From CAYJEQ01 sp964369235 (GTDB taxonomy: Bacteria; Bacillota; Clostridia; Oscillospirales; Ruminococcaceae), in the NCBI GenBank assembly GCA_964369235.1, contig CAYJEQ010000008.1, positions 1 to 57,715 on the forward strand: 57,715 bases of DNA. The letters run 5' to 3'. A model generated the notes under the pieces. The model did no database searches. It saw only the letters and a program-made list of their open reading frames with translations, and was not told where the DNA came from. A program made the translations under genes and the position numbers. The stretch's first letter is position 1; each line of letters begins with the position of its first letter. Shown here in pieces: positions 24,896 to 33,529 of this stretch.

Positions 24896-26149
24896 ATGAT
24901 TGGTTTATTAGTGTTTGTATCGGTAATGTTTATACTGGTCTTTGCAGGGTTTATTAATGAGAAAAAACTAAAACTACCTACGGAAATAGCTCTGCTTATT
25001 ATATCCCTTATAATTGGGATTATCTATATTATAGGATCCTATATAATTAATCCTACTAAAGACCCTAGGGGATTTCCTATAGAGTATTTTAGTGATTATC
25101 TAGTTAATGGGGTACTTTGCTTTATGCTTTTCTCTGGTGCTTGTGGGGTAACATTTAAAAAATTTACCAGAAATTTTAAACCTATTACACTATTAGCACT
25201 GCTTACCACTGGGCTTTCCACAATGGTTTTTGGATTTATATTCTATGGTATTTTATATGTCCTAGGATTTAAAGAATTTAGCTTAATTCAGTGCTTATTA
25301 CTAGGTGCTATAGTGTCCCCAACAGATCCTATCGCTGCCACAAGTATACTGAAAAATCTAGGTCTATCAGAGGATTTAATACTTATTATAGAGGGGGAAT
25401 CCCTTTTTAATGATGGGGTGGGTATTGCTATATTTGTAGCTATATCAGGGGCTATTACCAGTGCAAATCACTCCATTAATGCCGGCAGTTTCTTTACAAC
25501 TTTATTTAGGGAGATTGTTGGGGCAGTAGTGGTGGCAGTAGTTATATCCTATGTAATGCTATTTTTCTTTAAACATACTAAGGATAGATATAGACAGATT
25601 TTTATAAGTATACTAGCCCTTAGCAGTGCCTATACAATCTGTATGTACCTTGACTTTTCCAGTGCTATTGCAGCAGTGGTATGTGGTATATTCTTTGCCA
25701 GTTACATAGAGGATAAATACCAAGAAGATAATAAGGAAATAGAGGCTTATAGAGATTTCTGGGAGGTATTAGACAATCTACTTAATGAAATTCTATATGT
25801 AATTATCGGTGTATTCTTTGTAAATATATTTATCTATACACAAAATAATCTTACCTACATTCTAGTGGCTATTATATCGGTGCTAGTATCAAGGTATATA
25901 GGGGTGTATTTAGTTACCTTAAATATACCTAAGCTACCTCAGAATTTTACAAAGAATAAATTTGCAATGTTTATGACATGGTCAGGGCTAAAAGGTGGGC
26001 TGAGCCTTGCCCTAATGATAGAAGCATCAGATTTACTAAGCAGTGATGCATTTCACACTATGATAATATCAGTATTTGCCATAGTAATATTTACCACCGT
26101 TATACAGGGATTAACTGTAGAGAAGCTTTATAAGAAAATATCCAGTTAG
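24896..26149 (+). CDS. CPA1-type Na+(K+)/H+ antiporter
   Basis: A 417-residue membrane protein of the NhaP/CPA1 cation:proton antiporter family. The conserved block reads LGAIVSPTDPIAATSILKNLG, followed by the ion-binding segment IEGESLFNDGVGIAIFVA. A late TWSGLKGGLSLALMIEA supplies the conserved arginine-equivalent region. About 12 spans are visible, with no long C-terminal regulatory domain. It would exchange Na+ or K+ for H+ to control pH and salt. Single gene, terminated by hairpins downstream. Confidence 0.92.
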   Translation: MIGLLVFVSVMFILVFAGFINEKKLKLPTEIALLIISLIIGIIYIIGSYIINPTKDPRGFPIEYFSDYLVNGVLCFMLFSGACGVTFKKFTRNFKPITLLALLTTGLSTMVFGFIFYGILYVLGFKEFSLIQCLLLGAIVSPTDPIAATSILKNLGLSEDLILIIEGESLFNDGVGIAIFVAISGAITSANHSINAGSFFTTLFREIVGAVVVAVVISYVMLFFFKHTKDRYRQIFISILALSSAYTICMYLDFSSAIAAVVCGIFFASYIEDKYQEDNKEIEAYRDFWEVLDNLLNEILYVIIGVFFVNIFIYTQNNLTYILVAIISVLVSRYIGVYLVTLNIPKLPQNFTKNKFAMFMTWSGLKGGLSLALMIEASDLLSSDAFHTMIISVFAIVIFTTVIQGLTVEKLYKKISS

Positions 26150-26179
26150 CCTATAATAAATATTGGGGTAAACCAATAA

Positions 26180-26269
26180 GGTTCTATATCAATTGTTGGG
26201 GTGCCTTCCCTGGCCGACGGTGAGGGAAGGCACCCCATATAATTTTACCTAGGCATTTGGTAAAGAACC
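26180..26269. repeat. REP-like hairpin repeat, copy at 26.2 kb
   Basis: A perfect 14-bp stem GGGGTGCCTTCCCT / AGGGAAGGCACCCC (26198-26236) is framed by GGTTCTATATCAATTGTT on the left and a TATAATTTTACCT stretch ending in AGAACC on the right. The outermost GGTTCT / AGAACC are complementary. Confidence 0.8.
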
Positions 26270-26283
26270 ACCAACATAATCAA

Positions 26284-26323
26284 AAAAGGGAAAATCACAT
26301 GGTAATCGGTGATTTTCCCTTTT
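26284..26323. terminator. Bidirectional terminator between the antiporter and YitT genes
   Basis: A perfect 15-bp stem AAAAGGGAAAATCAC / GTGATTTTCCCTTTT lies 4 bp from the stop of the minus-strand gene. Confidence 0.9.
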
Positions 26324-26327
26324 CTAT

Positions 26328-27212
26328 TTACTTGGTTTTCCTCTCAATAAAGCCTTCGCCGAAAACCTCGCTGGTTTCGGTAATCATAATAAATGCGTCA
26401 TGGTCTGCTTGATGGATTTTATTAGTAACTATATAAACCTGTGACTTGGAACAGGCACACATAATAATATCCTTATCTTCTTTAGAGTAGGTACCCATGG
26501 CTTTAATATAGGTAGATCCTCTGCCTGTGCTGTCATTAATAAGCTCGGCAATTTCCTCACCTTTGGTGGTGATAATTAGCAGTAGCTTTCGGGCATTAAC
26601 GCCATACATAAATTTATCTAGGATAATAGAAGCAGTAAATGTGGAAATTAATCCATATAGCACAGCATCAATATTGCCATACACAGGCCAACCTAATAGG
26701 ATAACTGTACAGTCAATTACCGCAGAAACCAAACCTATGGATAGATGGGGAACTTTAGTTTTGACCGAAAGAATAAGAAAATCAGTACCTCCTGTGCTAC
26801 TGCCTCTCATATAGATAAGGGAAAGGCCAGCACCCATAAATATACCATAGTAGATTGCAGCTAGTAGGGAATCTCCTGAGTATAAAGGCAGATGGGGGAA
26901 AACCATATCTACAAAGAAACTACAGACAATCATAGAGCGTAGGGATTTAATAAGAAAATCCTTACCGATAACCTTGTAGCTAATAAATATTAAAGGTATG
27001 TTTAACACTAGAGTCATTACACCAATAGGTAGATTTGTTAGATGGTTTAGAATAAGGGCTACACCAGATACACCACCAGGGGCGAAACTAGCTGATTTAG
27101 CGAAACCGTAAACAGCCACAGCATATAGGAAACCACCGATAACATCCCACATGGTATCAATTAATAGGTTATAATTTTTGTCTGATAGTTTGCTAGATAG
27201 AAAACTTGACAT
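26328..27212 (-). CDS. YitT family membrane protein
   Basis: A 294-residue protein with five or six N-terminal membrane spans (DUF161-like repeats, with FAPGGVSGVALILN and GSSTGGTDFLIL) and a soluble C-terminal DUF2179 domain (KLLLIITTKGEEIAELI...). The family is widespread in Firmicutes and has no agreed function. I choose ATG 27212 because the AAAGGA site touches the alternative ATG at 27224. Single gene with its own terminator. Confidence 0.9.
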   Translation of the reverse strand: MSSFLSSKLSDKNYNLLIDTMWDVIGGFLYAVAVYGFAKSASFAPGGVSGVALILNHLTNLPIGVMTLVLNIPLIFISYKVIGKDFLIKSLRSMIVCSFFVDMVFPHLPLYSGDSLLAAIYYGIFMGAGLSLIYMRGSSTGGTDFLILSVKTKVPHLSIGLVSAVIDCTVILLGWPVYGNIDAVLYGLISTFTASIILDKFMYGVNARKLLLIITTKGEEIAELINDSTGRGSTYIKAMGTYSKEDKDIIMCACSKSQVYIVTNKIHQADHDAFIMITETSEVFGEGFIERKTK

Positions 27213-27458
27213 ATAAATTTCCATTCCTTTCTCGATGTTTTGTGTGATTTTGCCATGTGGGTTTTACAGGTGGCAAAATTTCGGTTATAATCTTTACCGA
27301 AAAGCACAAAACTTCAACACGAATATAGTTCTCCTTTATAGGTGATTATTCTAGTAACATTATGGACAGATATAATTTTAATATAATATAATTCGTTAAA
27401 ATCCCACATAACCTAAAGTGGAAATGTGGGAGATTTATAAGATTAATATTAGTAAGAA

Positions 27459-28301
27459 TTAAGCTCTGATATAAGCCATGCCGAAACAGCCTGGGCCAGC
27501 ATGGGTACCAATAGTAGCACCTAGCTCATCAATAAAGCTATCTCTACAGTTTGCTGTAGCGAGAACAATTTCAGCAAGTTCCTTTGTTTCTTCAAGGGAT
27601 CTTGAGTGACCAAAGGCAATTGGATAATTTGCATCTACTGCTTTGTCAGTAACATACTGCTTTAGAAAATCTCCTTTAGCTTTTTTACCTTTAACCTTAC
27701 CGGCAGACTGTACAACACCATCAGCAACAGTAATTACAGGGGAGATACCTAGTACACCACCTACCATAGCTGTAGCAGCAGATACTCTACCACCCATCTT
27801 TAGGTATTTTAGTGTTGCAACAATAGCAATAAACTCAAGTCTTGGTACTAGAGAGGTGATTTCAGCGTGGATTTCCTCAGCTGTTTTGCCAGCTGCCTTT
27901 AGTGCTGCTGCTTCTCTTACCAGTAGACCTAGTCCCATAGTTACAGTCATAGAGTCAATAAGGTATATATTATCATTTGTATCTACAATGCCCTTAGCAA
28001 TAGTTGCAGATTGGTAGGTACCACTTAGCTTAGAGGAAAGGAAGATACCGATAATTGTATCACCTTTGCCTAGGTATTTTTCAAAAACTTCTACAAATTC
28101 ATCAGGGTTAACCTGAGAGGTAGTAGGTAGTTCTTTTGCTTCTGCCTGCATTTTGTAAAACTCATCTACAGAAAGCTCAGTGCCATCTTTATATGTGTTA
28201 TCTCCAAAAGTTACTGATAGAGGAACAACCTCTAAATCAAGCGCCTTTTGAACTTCTATATCTAGGTCACAGGTACTGTCTGTTATAATTTTAATAGCCA
28301 T
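27459..28301 (-). CDS. DegV family fatty-acid-binding protein
   Basis: A 280-residue DegV protein. It begins IKIITDSTCDLD, has the lipid-contacting PTTSQVNPDEF block and the SSKLSGTYQSA motif, and ends with THAGPGCFGMAYI. DegV/FakB proteins bind a fatty acid and, with the FakA kinase, deliver acyl-phosphate for lipid synthesis; FakA is not in this window. The start has an AAAGGAGA site. Confidence 0.94.
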   Translation of the reverse strand: MAIKIITDSTCDLDIEVQKALDLEVVPLSVTFGDNTYKDGTELSVDEFYKMQAEAKELPTTSQVNPDEFVEVFEKYLGKGDTIIGIFLSSKLSGTYQSATIAKGIVDTNDNIYLIDSMTVTMGLGLLVREAAALKAAGKTAEEIHAEITSLVPRLEFIAIVATLKYLKMGGRVSAATAMVGGVLGISPVITVADGVVQSAGKVKGKKAKGDFLKQYVTDKAVDANYPIAFGHSRSLEETKELAEIVLATANCRDSFIDELGATIGTHAGPGCFGMAYIRA

Positions 28302-28362
28302 TTTATATCTCCTTTGATTATAAGTAGTAATTGTTTAATAAATAAAAATATGAAAATCAACC

Positions 28363-28390
28363 AGTATAATCTTCATATTAGGTTGGTAAA
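28363..28390 (-). promoter_or_regulatory. Possible degV promoter
   Basis: On the minus strand TTTACC (28385-28390) and TATACT (28363-28368) are 16 bp apart. The region also contains an imperfect ACCAACC...GGTTGGT-type dyad. Confidence 0.45.
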
Positions 28391-28555
28391 GTTTTTAAAT
28401 ATCCATATTATTCTAACACAGAATATAGCAATTTTTCAATATAATATGAAAATTTTGTGTTAATACTTCTACTTTATCCTTAATAAATATGATAAAACTA
28501 TGATATTTAGGCTTGTTTACTAGTTGGGATTAGAATACTATAGGATAAAATAAAC

Positions 28556-28583
28556 ATACCCCCATCTTTATAGACAGGGGTAG
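28556..28583 (-). terminator. Terminator of the Rrf2-type regulator gene
   Basis: On the minus strand a TACCCC...GGGGGTA stem is followed by TGTTTATTTT. It lies 21 bp after the stop codon. Confidence 0.65.
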
Positions 28584-28603
28584 AGTAGTATTGAGATTAT
28601 AGA

Positions 28604-29014
28604 TTAACCCTCATAAGGTAGGATTAATTTATCAAATGTAGCCTTTTCCATCTTTTCTCTAACTAGAGTAGAAATCTCATCATAAATTCTCTGGGTAGTA
28701 CAGTCTTTACCATTGTTTCTGCTACAGACAAAATCATCATGTAGACATCTGCTAATGGCAAAAGGACCCTCAACAATGGTAATTACATCATAAAGAGTAA
28801 TTTCATTAGGGGCTTTGTCCAGCTCATATCCACCCTGAGTACCTTTAAATGATTTTACAATGCCACCAGATACTAGCTTACGCAGTATCTTAAGGGAAAA
28901 TCTCAGTGTAACTTCAGTTTGTTCAGATATAAGTTTTGCGTCCATTCTTTTATTGTTTTCAGCTAAACAGCCAACAATTCGTACAGCGTAATCTGCTTCT
29001 AATGTTATATGCAT
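28604..29014 (-). CDS. Rrf2-family transcriptional regulator with a cysteine cluster
   Basis: A 136-residue regulator from ATG 29014, supported by AAGGAG seven bases upstream; a longer frame from 29044 lacks such a site. The winged helix reads MHITLEADYAVRIVGCLAE... with MDAKLISEQTEVTLRFSLKIL and the wing GGYELDK. A three-cysteine cluster (CLHDDFVCSRNNGKDC) is spaced as in IscR/NsrR-type iron-sulfur sensors, so it probably senses iron-sulfur status, oxygen or NO. No isc/suf genes adjoin it. A dyad downstream of its promoter suggests autoregulation. Confidence 0.88.
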   Translation of the reverse strand: MHITLEADYAVRIVGCLAENNKRMDAKLISEQTEVTLRFSLKILRKLVSGGIVKSFKGTQGGYELDKAPNEITLYDVITIVEGPFAISRCLHDDFVCSRNNGKDCTTQRIYDEISTLVREKMEKATFDKLILPYEG

Positions 29015-29035
29015 ACTAACTCCTTCACTTAAATA

Positions 29036-29090
29036 TATACTCATACAGTATAGTTATATATATTGTAACCTATTTATAGAGATAATGCAA
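29036..29090 (-). promoter_or_regulatory. Promoter and candidate operator of the Rrf2-type regulator
   Basis: On the minus strand TTGCAT (29085-29090) and TACAAT (29062-29067) are 17 bp apart. Just downstream, TATACT (29036-29041) and AGTATA (29047-29052) form a dyad with a 5-bp spacer that could bind the regulator itself. Confidence 0.6.
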
Positions 29091-29225
29091 GTAGAATTTT
29101 TGGTAGAACTACCATAGTAACCATAGCAAAATAGCCAAATAAACCCTGATTAAATCCAATAAATTTTATTTTTTTACATATATGCCCAATAAATACTAAT
29201 AGATAAATCCTCATCAGCAAAACTA

Positions 29226-29315
29226 GGTTCTTTATCAAATACTCTAGCAAAATTACATGTGGTACCTTCCCTCACTGTCTGCGAGGGAAGGTACCACAAC
29301 AATTGATATAGAATC
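29226..29315. repeat. REP-like hairpin repeat, copy at 29.3 kb
   Basis: A perfect 15-bp stem GTGGTACCTTCCCTC (29259-29273) / GAGGGAAGGTACCAC (29283-29297). Left flank GGTTCTTTATCAAATACTC and a GCAAAATTACAT stretch, right flank AACAATTGATATAGAATC. It lies 43 bp beyond the glyQS stop. Confidence 0.8.
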
Positions 29316-29357
29316 TAAAGTTATCCCTATTATTTTAAGAACTAGTATTTACTATAA

Positions 29358-30743
29358 TTATTTTACCTGAAAGTCAAGCTTAGAGGAGATGTATTCCACA
29401 AGCTTATCCATTGGCATTCTTTCCTGCTCCATTGTGTCACGATCACGAACGGTTACACAGCCATCTTCTAGGGACTCAAAGTCATAGGTAATACAGAATG
29501 GTGTACCGATTTCGTCCTGACGACGGTATCTCTTACCGATGGAACCAGCATCATCATAATCAATCATAAAGTGCTTAGCAAGGGTAGCTCTTAGCTCCTC
29601 AGCCTGCTCATTTAGCTTTTTAGATAGTGGTAGGATACAAGCCTTAAATGGTGCTAGGGCTGGGTGTAATCTCATAACAGTTCTGCTATCGCCTTCACCG
29701 ATAACTTCCTCGTCGTAAGCATCACATAGGAATGCTAAAGCAACACGGTCAGCACCTAGAGAAGGCTCGATTACATAAGGAACATACTTCTCATTAGCTT
29801 CCTGATCGAAGTACTCTAGAGATTTAGTAGAGTGCTCCATATGCTGTTTTAGGTCAAAATCAGTTCTATCAGCTATACCCCATAGCTCGCCCCAACCAAA
29901 TGGGAACATAAACTCAATATCAGTAGTAGCATTGGAGTAGTGGGATAGTTCATCAGCTTCATGGTCACGAAGTTTGATATTCTCATCTTTTAGACCTAGT
30001 GATAGTAGGAAGTTGTAGCAGTAGTTTTTCCAGTAGTCAAACCACTCTAGATCAGTTCCTGGCTTACAGAAGAATTCTAGCTCCATCTGCTCAAATTCAC
30101 GAGTTCTAAAGGTAAAGTTACCAGGGGTGATTTCATTTCTAAAGGATTTACCAACCTGAGCAACACCAAAAGGTAGTTTCTTTCTTGTTGTTCTCTGAAC
30201 ATTAGCAAAGTTTACAAAGATACCCTGTGCTGTTTCTGGGCGTAGGAAGATTTCATTCTTGCTATCTTCGGTAACACCTTGGAAGGTTTTAAACATTAGG
30301 TTAAATTTTCTAATATCGGTAAAATTAGTGCTATTACAATCAGGACAACAGATGTTATTAGCTTTGATAAAGTCCATCATCTGCTCATCACTCCAACCAT
30401 TAGGAGCTTCGGTGCTCTGATCTTCAATTAGTTTATCTGCTCTATGGCGAGTTTTACAGTCCTTACAGTCCATTAGAGGATCGGAAAATCCTCCTACATG
30501 GCCAGAAGCAACCCAAGCCTGTGGATTCATTAGAATTGCACTGTCCAGTCCTACATTAAACTTAGACTCCTGTACGAATTTCTGCCACCAAGCTTTTTTA
30601 ATATTATTTTTAAGCTCAACACCTAAAGGACCGTAATCCCAAGTGTTAGCTAGACCTCCATAAATTTCAGATCCAGAGTATACAAAACCTCTACCTTTAC
30701 ATAGAGTTACAATTTGTTCCATGGTTTTTTCAGTATTAAGCAT
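29358..30743 (-). CDS. glyQS: Glycyl-tRNA synthetase (single-chain, homodimer type)
   Basis: A 461-residue class II synthetase of the eukaryote/archaea-like homodimeric kind found in many Gram-positives. It has the motif 1 region VYSGSEIYGGLANTWDYGPL, a zinc-type cysteine set (CKDCKTRH and CCPDCNS), motif 2 around GKSFRNEITPGNFTFRTREF and motif 3 EPSLGADRVALAFL. The C-terminal anticodon-binding domain begins APFKACILPLSK. No T-box precedes it, unlike thrS; it has an ordinary promoter at 30798-30826. Confidence 0.97.
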   Translation of the reverse strand: MLNTEKTMEQIVTLCKGRGFVYSGSEIYGGLANTWDYGPLGVELKNNIKKAWWQKFVQESKFNVGLDSAILMNPQAWVASGHVGGFSDPLMDCKDCKTRHRADKLIEDQSTEAPNGWSDEQMMDFIKANNICCPDCNSTNFTDIRKFNLMFKTFQGVTEDSKNEIFLRPETAQGIFVNFANVQRTTRKKLPFGVAQVGKSFRNEITPGNFTFRTREFEQMELEFFCKPGTDLEWFDYWKNYCYNFLLSLGLKDENIKLRDHEADELSHYSNATTDIEFMFPFGWGELWGIADRTDFDLKQHMEHSTKSLEYFDQEANEKYVPYVIEPSLGADRVALAFLCDAYDEEVIGEGDSRTVMRLHPALAPFKACILPLSKKLNEQAEELRATLAKHFMIDYDDAGSIGKRYRRQDEIGTPFCITYDFESLEDGCVTVRDRDTMEQERMPMDKLVEYISSKLDFQVK

Positions 30744-30797
30744 ATGGATAATTCCTTTCTATTCTAACTGTAGGCATGCCCACATTACTAATTAATA

Positions 30798-30826
30798 ATT
30801 TTATCCTTAAATAGCCATTAAGTCAA
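30798..30826 (-). promoter_or_regulatory. glyQS promoter
   Basis: On the minus strand TTGACT (30821-30826) and TAAAAT (30798-30803) are 17 bp apart, giving a leader of about 50 nt. The hairpin cluster at 30936-31173 therefore lies outside the main glyQS transcript. Confidence 0.75.
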
Positions 30827-30935
30827 GCAAAAACCAAAGTTTTTAGCTAAAAGTTTATAAGGAATTAGAAAATCCCCAACTTATCCCCAGTTTAAGGTGG
30901 ATAAGTTAGGGATATTTAATAGAAAAGCTATATAA

Positions 30936-31173
30936 AGCCTGCTGAACAACCCAAAACATACTTATAGGTTTATTTAATATGTTTTTGGGTGTTTAGAAGT
31001 GCAAAGTTTTTAATCTATTACTATAAAAACTTTGCACTCTGAATTTGGAGTATAGCTCCAAATTCAGGCAGGCTGTAAATCAATGCACCTGTTAACCTCA
31101 AAACACCATTGTTTTGAGGTTAAATCGCCACAATATTGTGGCGACCTATAACTGTGTGCTAAGCACACAGTTA
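30936..31173. repeat. Cluster of six consecutive hairpins upstream of glyQS
   Basis: Three hairpins lie inside an outer stem AGCCTGC (30936-30942) / GCAGGCT (31068-31074): 30945-30993 (16-bp arms, two mismatches), AGTGCAAAGTTTTTA / TAAAAACTTTGCACT (30998-31038), and TGAATTTGGAG / CTCCAAATTCA (31040-31066). Three perfect hairpins follow: TTAACCTCAAAAC / GTTTTGAGGTTAA (31092-31123), TCGCCACAA / TTGTGGCGA (31125-31144) and TAACTGTGTGC / GCACACAGTTA (31149-31173). No ORF is present. Confidence 0.9.
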
Positions 31174-31214
31174 TTAAGTAAGCATTATATAAGCCCCTAT
31201 ATAAAAGCTAAGAT

Positions 31215-31832
31215 TTAAGCAACCTCAGTATTAGATGCTAGTAGATTAAGGGAGTCAACACCGGAGATAGTAAACATCTCTCTTTCGATATTGGTGGAAA
31301 CTTCTTTAGCTCCTTGTACTTCATACACAAGCTCATAGGAATCTGATAGAAGGTTTTTTGCCTTAACTGTAATGGTCTTATAATGGTCTGCAATTACAGT
31401 TTCAATATGGGAAATATCAGAATTAGATCCTCTTAGAACCAGTAGCTGTGCTTTGTCGCTACCTTGTTTACAGGTAAGGATTAAAAATCCACAGGAAACA
31501 ATGGATAGGATATAAGCCATTTCGTAGTTAGCTGTTGAACAGATAATACCAATAGCTAAAGACCACAGTACAAATACTATATCACGAATATCCTTAACAT
31601 TAGTTCTAAATCTCACAATGGATAGAGCCCCTAGCATACCTACAGAAACATTCATATTTCCCTCAATAGCATCAAAAAGCACTAGGGTAACTAGGGAAAT
31701 CATAAATAGTGTAATATTAAAATTTCTGTTATATGTAAGGGTGGAATGGATTTTGTAGTAGGCAAAGGACATAATAGCTGCAGCTCCGGCAGTGATGATA
31801 AGTTCGATTATATTTGTGATTAAAGTTGTCAT
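31215..31832 (-). CDS. DUF4956 membrane protein
   Basis: A 205-residue protein with four predicted membrane spans in the first 125 residues and a small soluble C-terminal domain. The conserved block LGALSIVRFRTNVKDIRDIVF marks the DUF4956 family. These proteins are regularly encoded next to VTC-type polyphosphate polymerase domain proteins, as here (42 bp after the VTC gene), and sometimes CotH-like kinases. They are presumed to form a membrane partner for the polymerase. Function is unproven. Confidence 0.88.
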   Translation of the reverse strand: MTTLITNIIELIITAGAAAIMSFAYYKIHSTLTYNRNFNITLFMISLVTLVLFDAIEGNMNVSVGMLGALSIVRFRTNVKDIRDIVFVLWSLAIGIICSTANYEMAYILSIVSCGFLILTCKQGSDKAQLLVLRGSNSDISHIETVIADHYKTITVKAKNLLSDSYELVYEVQGAKEVSTNIEREMFTISGVDSLNLLASNTEVA

Positions 31833-31874
31833 TATTGTAATTCTCTTTCTCTATTTTTTATTTATAATTATTTA

Positions 31875-32591
31875 TTAATGGTAGTAGTTTTTTAATAGGC
31901 TTCTTGAGGAGCCGTATTTACTAGCAGGTTTTTTACTCATATCTATCTGGGATAGAACATGCTGTATCTGGGAAAAGAGGAAGGTGTTGTACTTTACCTC
32001 TAGTATGGTTTTGTCAGGGGATAGTACCCTTTTAAAATTAAGCTTCTCACTGTATAAATCATAGTCAAAATCCGTATATCTCAGATTGCTATCCAGTGTA
32101 ATTCTAGTACTAAAATCCCTATGGGTATAGGCACGACGATCATATTCTATTATAGAAACAGGTCGATACTGTTGGGTAGTCATAACCTCATATAGATACT
32201 TGGCAACCTCTGAGTCATAATTTTTTAGCACCTCAAAATCACAATTTGCCATTCTTATAGCATCTTCTTTAGAGATAACAATGCTGACTTTTTTCTGTCT
32301 GCCAAAGGATTTACGCTTTAGCTCGATTTTCGCTGTTTGGTCATGAATAGTGTAAATTCTCATTCTAATACGCTTTTGTTCTGATTGTTTACTTTTTTTA
32401 TCTCCTATATCCTGATTACTTATACTGTCAAAATATAAACTTCTAACGGTATAACCGTTATAGCCTCCATAGGCGTCGGGGGTCAGTAGCTTGTCTAGGT
32501 TTTCGATTAGATACATTCTATCGGTAAGGTTAATAAGACCTTTAAACTCTTTTCGTGATACTGCAATTGCTGTGTTACTCATTTTAAACAT
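31875..32591 (-). CDS. VTC-domain (polyphosphate polymerase-like) protein
   Basis: A 238-residue tunnel-fold protein of the VTC superfamily. Conserved basic and acidic positions include YTVRSLYFDS, RKRIRMRIYT-like KRIRMRIYTIHDQTAKIELK, IEYDRRAYTH, STRITLDSNLRY and ILEVKYN near the end. In yeast VTC4 this fold makes polyphosphate from ATP at the membrane. The bacterial versions are adjacent to DUF4956 genes, as here. The polymerase function is a family-based prediction. AAAGGATG precedes the start. Confidence 0.88.
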   Translation of the reverse strand: MFKMSNTAIAVSRKEFKGLINLTDRMYLIENLDKLLTPDAYGGYNGYTVRSLYFDSISNQDIGDKKSKQSEQKRIRMRIYTIHDQTAKIELKRKSFGRQKKVSIVISKEDAIRMANCDFEVLKNYDSEVAKYLYEVMTTQQYRPVSIIEYDRRAYTHRDFSTRITLDSNLRYTDFDYDLYSEKLNFKRVLSPDKTILEVKYNTFLFSQIQHVLSQIDMSKKPASKYGSSRSLLKNYYH

Positions 32592-33005
32592 CCTTTCTAT
32601 GTTAAATTATTTGCGGTTCTCAGTGGGCTTTAAGTCCGATTTCCCACTGCTTACATATAGCTAATGCAGAATAAAGCTCTTTTATTGCATAAAAAATTTA
32701 GAAAAATTACACTTTATTAAAACTGCATTAAAAAAATGTGAAATATAAGTAAAATTTATTCAAGTTACACTTGTGCCTGTAAGTGGCAAAGTTTATTTAA
32801 TTTGACAATTTTACTGAAAAAACTATCTGTACCCATGTTGATATATACAGCCCATACTTCCATTAGTGCAGTGAAAATAAATCCACGTATATCTTGAAAT
32901 AGCGATATATTTATTGGTATAATGGTATTAAGAAAATTTTTGATAATCTTTATAGGTTGAGTTGGTGTTAGTGTGATGGTTATTTATATAATGATTGGAG
33001 AAAAA
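32592..33005. other. Intergenic region between the VTC gene and a small plus-strand gene
   Basis: The minus-strand leader of the VTC gene has a CAGTGGG / CCCACTG stem (about 32626-32655). The rest is AT-rich. TTGACA occurs on the plus strand near 32802 without a clear -10 box. No further gene is seen. Confidence 0.5.
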
Positions 33006-33263
33006 ATGATATATTTGAAAAAAGTATTAGTTAATGATGATGTGGCAATTTATATGTATGGAAAAGAAAAAAGTATTTATATTGGCGAGGTTGAATTGAA
33101 TCGTAATAATTTTGAATTACCACCTAAAGCATATCTTTACAAAGATGATCAAAAAATTGAAACTGATAAAATGACTCACTCTGTAAGACAAGCAGTTTTT
33201 GGAGTTTTAAAGTTGATTAAGAAAAACGAATTTCCAGACGAAACATTCAGAGCAACGCATTAA
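33006..33263 (+). CDS. Small hypothetical protein
   Basis: An 85-residue protein from ATG 33006 with TTGGAG five bases upstream (the frame is open from 32973). It reads MIYLKKVLVNDDVAIYMYG, then a region of short strands and a helix (SVRQAVFGVLKLIKKNEF). I do not recognise it. Its codons favour TTG, GTT and GAT, rather than the CTA, GTA and ATA used by neighbours, which hints at a foreign origin. Its 3' end overlaps, in another frame, an open frame that continues to 33529. Confidence 0.5.
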   Translation: MIYLKKVLVNDDVAIYMYGKEKSIYIGEVELNRNNFELPPKAYLYKDDQKIETDKMTHSVRQAVFGVLKLIKKNEFPDETFRATH

Positions 33264-33529
33264 TATCGGTTGCATTTGAGCCGACTAATGATACTCCCGC
33301 TGAAAAATTGTTTCTAGAAGGACTTTTTGGTAACGTTCTTGCCGGTCTTGTAACCGTTGTGGTTGTGGCTGCTGTAGTTGAAAAAGTATTATCGGAAATA
33401 AGTTTTGCAAATGAACATTATGATATTTTAAATTGTAGTAACTATTATGAGCATTCCCTTGATACAAGCCATTTCGACCCTACTAAAGATTATCTAACTA
33501 ATAAAACACAAAGGCTATATCTTGCTTAA
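33221..33529 (+). pseudogene. Open frame without a good start, possible frameshifted continuation
   Basis: This frame is open from 33221, just after a TAA, but has no ATG or GTG and only a TTG at 33308 lacking a ribosome site. It encodes ISVAFEPTNDTPAEKLFLEG, a hydrophobic GNVLAGLVTVVVVAAVVEKVL stretch that could span a membrane, and a polar tail. It is in the -1 frame of the preceding small gene, whose sequence contains AAGAAAAAC near 33219-33227. It could be the lost C-terminal half of that gene, a frameshifted product, or a remnant. A hairpin AAGGCTATATC / GATATAGCCTT follows the stop. Confidence 0.4.

Noticed and set aside
30744..31214. Possible T-box or glycine riboswitch before glyQS
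   Set aside because: No GGGTGGAACC-type T-box core and no recognisable glycine riboswitch core is found on the minus strand. A normal promoter lies close to the gene, and the hairpins are upstream of it.
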